NCBI GenBank assembly: GCA_000436035.1
Contig: FR893305.1
Span: 10,459-18,915 of the forward strand
Direction: 5' to 3'
Source: Prevotella sp. CAG:732
GTDB taxonomy: Bacteria > Bacteroidota > Bacteroidia > Bacteroidales > Bacteroidaceae
Length of the DNA stretch: 8,457 nucleotides
Below the pieces are notes generated by a model. The model was not told the origin of the DNA. It did not search any database and worked only from the letters and a program-made list of their open reading frames with translations. Of the stretch, positions 5,371 to 8,457 are shown one piece after another. The position numbers and the translations under genes are program-made. The stretch's first letter is position 1; each line of letters opens with the position of its first letter.

Positions 5371-8300
5371 ATGAAGAAGATATTCTTATCAGCTGCCCTC
5401 CTGGCAGCATCGCTCGCATCCTTCGCACAGCAGAATCCGCTGTGGATGCGCTACCCTGCTATCTCGCCCGATGGCTCCACCATCGTTTTCGCCTACAAGG
5501 GCGACATCTACAGCGTTCCTTCACAGGGCGGTGAGGCTCGACAGCTCACCACCAACGCCGCCTTCGACTCCTACCCCATCTGGAGCCCGGACGGCAAGAA
5601 GATAGCCTTCGCATCCAATCGCGAGGGAAGCATGGACGTATATGTCATCAATGCCAATGGCGGTGCGCCTACCCGACTCACCACCAACAGCGGCTCGGAA
5701 CTCCCCGTTGCCTTCAAGGACAACGACCACGTGCTCTTCTCTGCCAACGTGATGCCTACCGCCCAGAGCAACCTCTTCGCCAGCCGTGAGTTCTCACAGG
5801 TATATGAGGTGAGCACACAGGGCGGTCGCCCGAAACTCTACTCCGTGCTGCCGATGGAAAACATCAGCATCAACGCCAAGGGACAGGTGCTCTACCACGA
5901 CTGCAAGGGCTACGAGGACAAATGGCGCAAGCACCATACATCGCCTATCACACGTGACATCTGGATGCTCGATGGCGGTAAGTATCAGAAACTCACCTCC
6001 TTCAAGGGCGAGGACCGCAACCCAGTATGGGCGCAAGATGGACAGTCGTTCTACTACCTGAGCGAGCAGAACGGCTCCTTCAACGTATATCATCGCAATG
6101 TCGGCAGTGGCAAGGACACCCAGGTGACCCACAATCAGAAGAACCCTATCCGATTCCTCACCTCCTCACAGAGCGGCTTGCTCTGCTACGGCTATGATGG
6201 CGAAATCTACACCGTCAAGGAGGGCGCCGAACCTCAGAAGGTGAACATCTCCATCACCACCGACAATGCCGAGCCTAGTCTCGTGCGCCAGATTCGCTCC
6301 AATGGAGCCACCGAGATCGCCCTCTCGCCTAGTGGAAAGGAAGTGGCTTTCGTGATGCACGGCGACGTGTATGTGACATCGGTCGATTACAAGACCACCA
6401 AGCGCATCACCGACACGCCTCAGCAGGAGCGCAACGTGAGCTTCTCGCCCGACGGCAGGGCTCTCGTCTATGCCTCCGAGCGCAACGGCGTATGGCAAAT
6501 CTACCAGGCGAAAATCAAGAACGCCAGCGACAAGAACTTCACCTATTGCACTGATATAGAGGAGGAAGCACTCACCCACAGCAACCTCACCTCGCAATAT
6601 CCTGCCTACAGTCCTGACGGCAAGGAGGTGGCATTCTACGAGGATCGTGCCACTCTGAGAATATTGAATCTGAAGTCGAAGGACGTGCGCACCGTGCTCG
6701 ATGGCAAGTACAACTACTCTTACTCGGATGGCGACATCTGGTTTGAGTGGAGTCCCGACAGCAAGTGGCTCCTCTGCAGCTATATCGGCACAGGCGGCTG
6801 GAACAACACCGACATCGCACTGGTGAAGGCAGACGGCAAGGAGGTACACGACCTCACCGACAGCGGATACAGCGACAGCAACGGCAAGTGGGTGCTCGGT
6901 GGCAAGGCGATGCTCTTCGAGAGCGACCGTGCCGGATACCGCAGCCATGGCAGTTGGGGTGCCGAGGACGATGCCTACCTGATGTTCTTCGACCTCGATG
7001 CCTACGACCGATTCCGCATGAGCAAGGAGGAACTGGAACTCGCCGAAGCCAACAAGGACGTGAAGGAGAAGAAGGCTGAGGAGAAGGACGAGAAGAAGAA
7101 GGAGGACAAGCAGAAGAAAGCCGAGGAGAAGGGCAAGACCGAGGTGGAGAAGGTGAAGCCACTGGAGCTTGACATCGACAACTGCCGTGACCGCATCGTG
7201 CGTCTCACCGTCAACTCCTCTCGCATGGGCGATGCCATCCTCGACTCCAAGGGCGAGAAAATCTACTATCAGGCTGCCTTTGAGGGCGGTTATGACCTCT
7301 GGTGCCACGACCTGAAGGAGAATACCACCACGCTGATGATGAAGAACATCGGTGGCGGCGGCTTCGTTGCCGACAAGGACGTGAAGAACCTCTTCCTCTG
7401 CAATGGCGGCATCAAGAAGATAGACTTGGCGAGCAAGCAGACCAAGGGCATCGACTTCGAGGCTCCGTTCAACTACAAGCCTGCCGAGGAGCGTCAGTAT
7501 CTCTTCGACCACATCTGGCGACAGGTGAAGGACAAGTTCTACGACCCTAACCTACAGGGTGTTGACTGGGATGGCTATCGCAAGGTATATGAGCGTTATC
7601 TGCCTTATATCGACAACAATTTCGACTTTGCCGAGATGCTGAGCGAGATGTTGGGCGAGTTGAATGCCAGCCATACCGGTTGCCGTTACTATCCATCGGG
7701 CGCATCCCTCCAGACAGCCGCTCTCGGTGTCTTCCTCGACCCTAACTATGAGGGCGACGGCTTGAAGATTCAGGAGATCATCAAGCGTGGTCCTTTCGCC
7801 GTGAAGAAGAACGAGGTGACTCCGGGCAGCATCATCGAGAAGATAGATGGCACCGACATCAAGGCTGGCGAGGACTACAATGCGCTCTTGGACGGCAAGG
7901 CTGGCAAGAACGTGCGCCTCACCATCAAGAATGCCAAGGGCAAGCGTTTCGACCTCACCATCAAGGCGATTTCACAGGGAGCGCAGCAGGAGTTGCTCTA
8001 CAAGCGCTGGGTGGATAGAAACCGCGCCATCGTGGATAGCGTTTCGGGCGGTCGCATCGCTTACGTTCACGTGAAGGCGATGAACAGCGAGAGTTTCCGC
8101 ACGGTATATAGCGAGTTGTTGAGCGACAAGAATCGCAATCGTGACGCAGTGATCGTGGATGAGCGTCATAATGGCGGTGGCTGGTTGCACGACGACCTCT
8201 GTACCTTGTTGAGTGGCAAGCAGTACCAGGAGTTCGTGCCTCATGGCAAGGTAGTGGGCAAGGACCCATTCAATAAGTGGACGAAGCCATCCTGCGTATT

Positions 8301-8457
8301 GATTTGCGAGGACGACTACAGCAATGGCCATGGTTTCCCTTGGGTATATAAGGAGTTGGGCATCGGCAAGTTGATTGGTGCTCCTGTGGCAGGTACGATG
8401 ACGACAGTATGGTGGGAGACGCTGATGGACAGAAGTCTTGTCTTCGGCATTCCTCAG
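5371..8457 (+). CDS. Tricorn-type S41 protease, secreted, C-terminus beyond window
   Basis: The frame is open for 1029 codons from ATG 5371 to the window edge. Residues 1-19 are a signal peptide (MKKIFLSAALL, cut after SFA), placing it in the periplasm. Propeller blades carry repeated SPDG motifs, for example at 32-35 and near 70 (YPIWSPDGKKIAF), through about residue 690. Residues 551-600 are a Lys/Glu-rich, probably coiled-coil insertion. A helical C1 region starts near 699, a PDZ domain spans about 784-868, and the S41 core follows with RHNGGG after VIVDE (929-933). Ser767-His768 (ASHTG) and Ser984 (YSNGHGFPW) match the tricorn Ser745/His746 and nucleophile Ser965 by family knowledge. The final catalytic Glu, expected about 58 residues after the nucleophile, is cut off. 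In archaeal tricorn the enzyme trims short peptides; here a role in periplasmic peptide degradation is inferred. Confidence 0.93.
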   Translation, partial: MKKIFLSAALLAASLASFAQQNPLWMRYPAISPDGSTIVFAYKGDIYSVPSQGGEARQLTTNAAFDSYPIWSPDGKKIAFASNREGSMDVYVINANGGAPTRLTTNSGSELPVAFKDNDHVLFSANVMPTAQSNLFASREFSQVYEVSTQGGRPKLYSVLPMENISINAKGQVLYHDCKGYEDKWRKHHTSPITRDIWMLDGGKYQKLTSFKGEDRNPVWAQDGQSFYYLSEQNGSFNVYHRNVGSGKDTQVTHNQKNPIRFLTSSQSGLLCYGYDGEIYTVKEGAEPQKVNISITTDNAEPSLVRQIRSNGATEIALSPSGKEVAFVMHGDVYVTSVDYKTTKRITDTPQQERNVSFSPDGRALVYASERNGVWQIYQAKIKNASDKNFTYCTDIEEEALTHSNLTSQYPAYSPDGKEVAFYEDRATLRILNLKSKDVRTVLDGKYNYSYSDGDIWFEWSPDSKWLLCSYIGTGGWNNTDIALVKADGKEVHDLTDSGYSDSNGKWVLGGKAMLFESDRAGYRSHGSWGAEDDAYLMFFDLDAYDRFRMSKEELELAEANKDVKEKKAEEKDEKKKEDKQKKAEEKGKTEVEKVKPLELDIDNCRDRIVRLTVNSSRMGDAILDSKGEKIYYQAAFEGGYDLWCHDLKENTTTLMMKNIGGGGFVADKDVKNLFLCNGGIKKIDLASKQTKGIDFEAPFNYKPAEERQYLFDHIWRQVKDKFYDPNLQGVDWDGYRKVYERYLPYIDNNFDFAEMLSEMLGELNASHTGCRYYPSGASLQTAALGVFLDPNYEGDGLKIQEIIKRGPFAVKKNEVTPGSIIEKIDGTDIKAGEDYNALLDGKAGKNVRLTIKNAKGKRFDLTIKAISQGAQQELLYKRWVDRNRAIVDSVSGGRIAYVHVKAMNSESFRTVYSELLSDKNRNRDAVIVDERHNGGGWLHDDLCTLLSGKQYQEFVPHGKVVGKDPFNKWTKPSCVLICEDDYSNGHGFPWVYKELGIGKLIGAPVAGTMTTVWWETLMDRSLVFGIPQ

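Noticed and set aside
6166..7512. A 448-codon open frame on the minus strand opposite the tricorn gene
   Set aside because: Its protein is Leu/Val/His-rich and low in complexity with no family motifs, as expected for the antisense shadow of a codon-biased gene. The plus-strand frame has a signal peptide, SPDG propeller motifs, a PDZ domain and catalytic residues.

Overview
The window looks like chromosomal DNA of a Bacteroidota bacterium, most likely Prevotella/Segatella or a close relative. Three genes are preceded by Bacteroidota-type -7 boxes (TAnnTTTG), in two cases with a recognisable -33 element. The proteins are of families common in gut Bacteroidales. Coding DNA is moderately GC-rich, while the main intergenic region is strongly AT-rich.

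Layout. (1) At 1-947 on the minus strand is the N-terminal part of a secreted Gfo/Idh/MocA-type protein of the GH109 (alpha-N-acetylgalactosaminidase) kind, cut by the window edge. A perfect TTTCACA/TGTGAAA palindrome sits in its leader. (2) At 1136-2524 on the minus strand is a P-loop protein of the DUF3987 (YfjI-like, primase/helicase-associated) type usually met in mobile or accessory DNA. It has its own promoter at 2677-2708 and a perfect 11-bp hairpin after the stop. (3) From 2525 to 3445 is a 920-bp gene-free stretch. It holds the DUF3987 leader and promoter, a roughly 90-bp tract that is about 90% A/T, two related hairpins, a strong terminator for the next gene, and three of the four copies of a repeat centred on ATGGGGGCAGTTTCACA. 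(4) At 3446-5116 on the minus strand is a four-helix PepSY-type inner-membrane protein with two propeller-like extracytoplasmic segments. The fourth repeat copy is inside its coding sequence. (5) At 5371-8457 on the plus strand is a secreted tricorn-type S41 protease. It is divergent from the PepSY gene and cut by the right edge just after its nucleophile serine.

The genes do not form one operon. GH109, DUF3987 and PepSY are all on the minus strand but each appears to have its own promoter, and tricorn is divergent. GH109, PepSY and tricorn are envelope or periplasmic functions. DUF3987 and the repeat-rich DNA beside it look like an accessory insertion between housekeeping-type envelope genes.

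The item most worth following is the dispersed repeat family (R1-R4). Two copies (R2 and R3) face each other as roughly 39-bp inverted termini of a 349-bp non-coding segment that supplies the terminator of the PepSY gene. Another (R4) has become part of the PepSY reading frame. I cannot name this repeat from the sequence alone.
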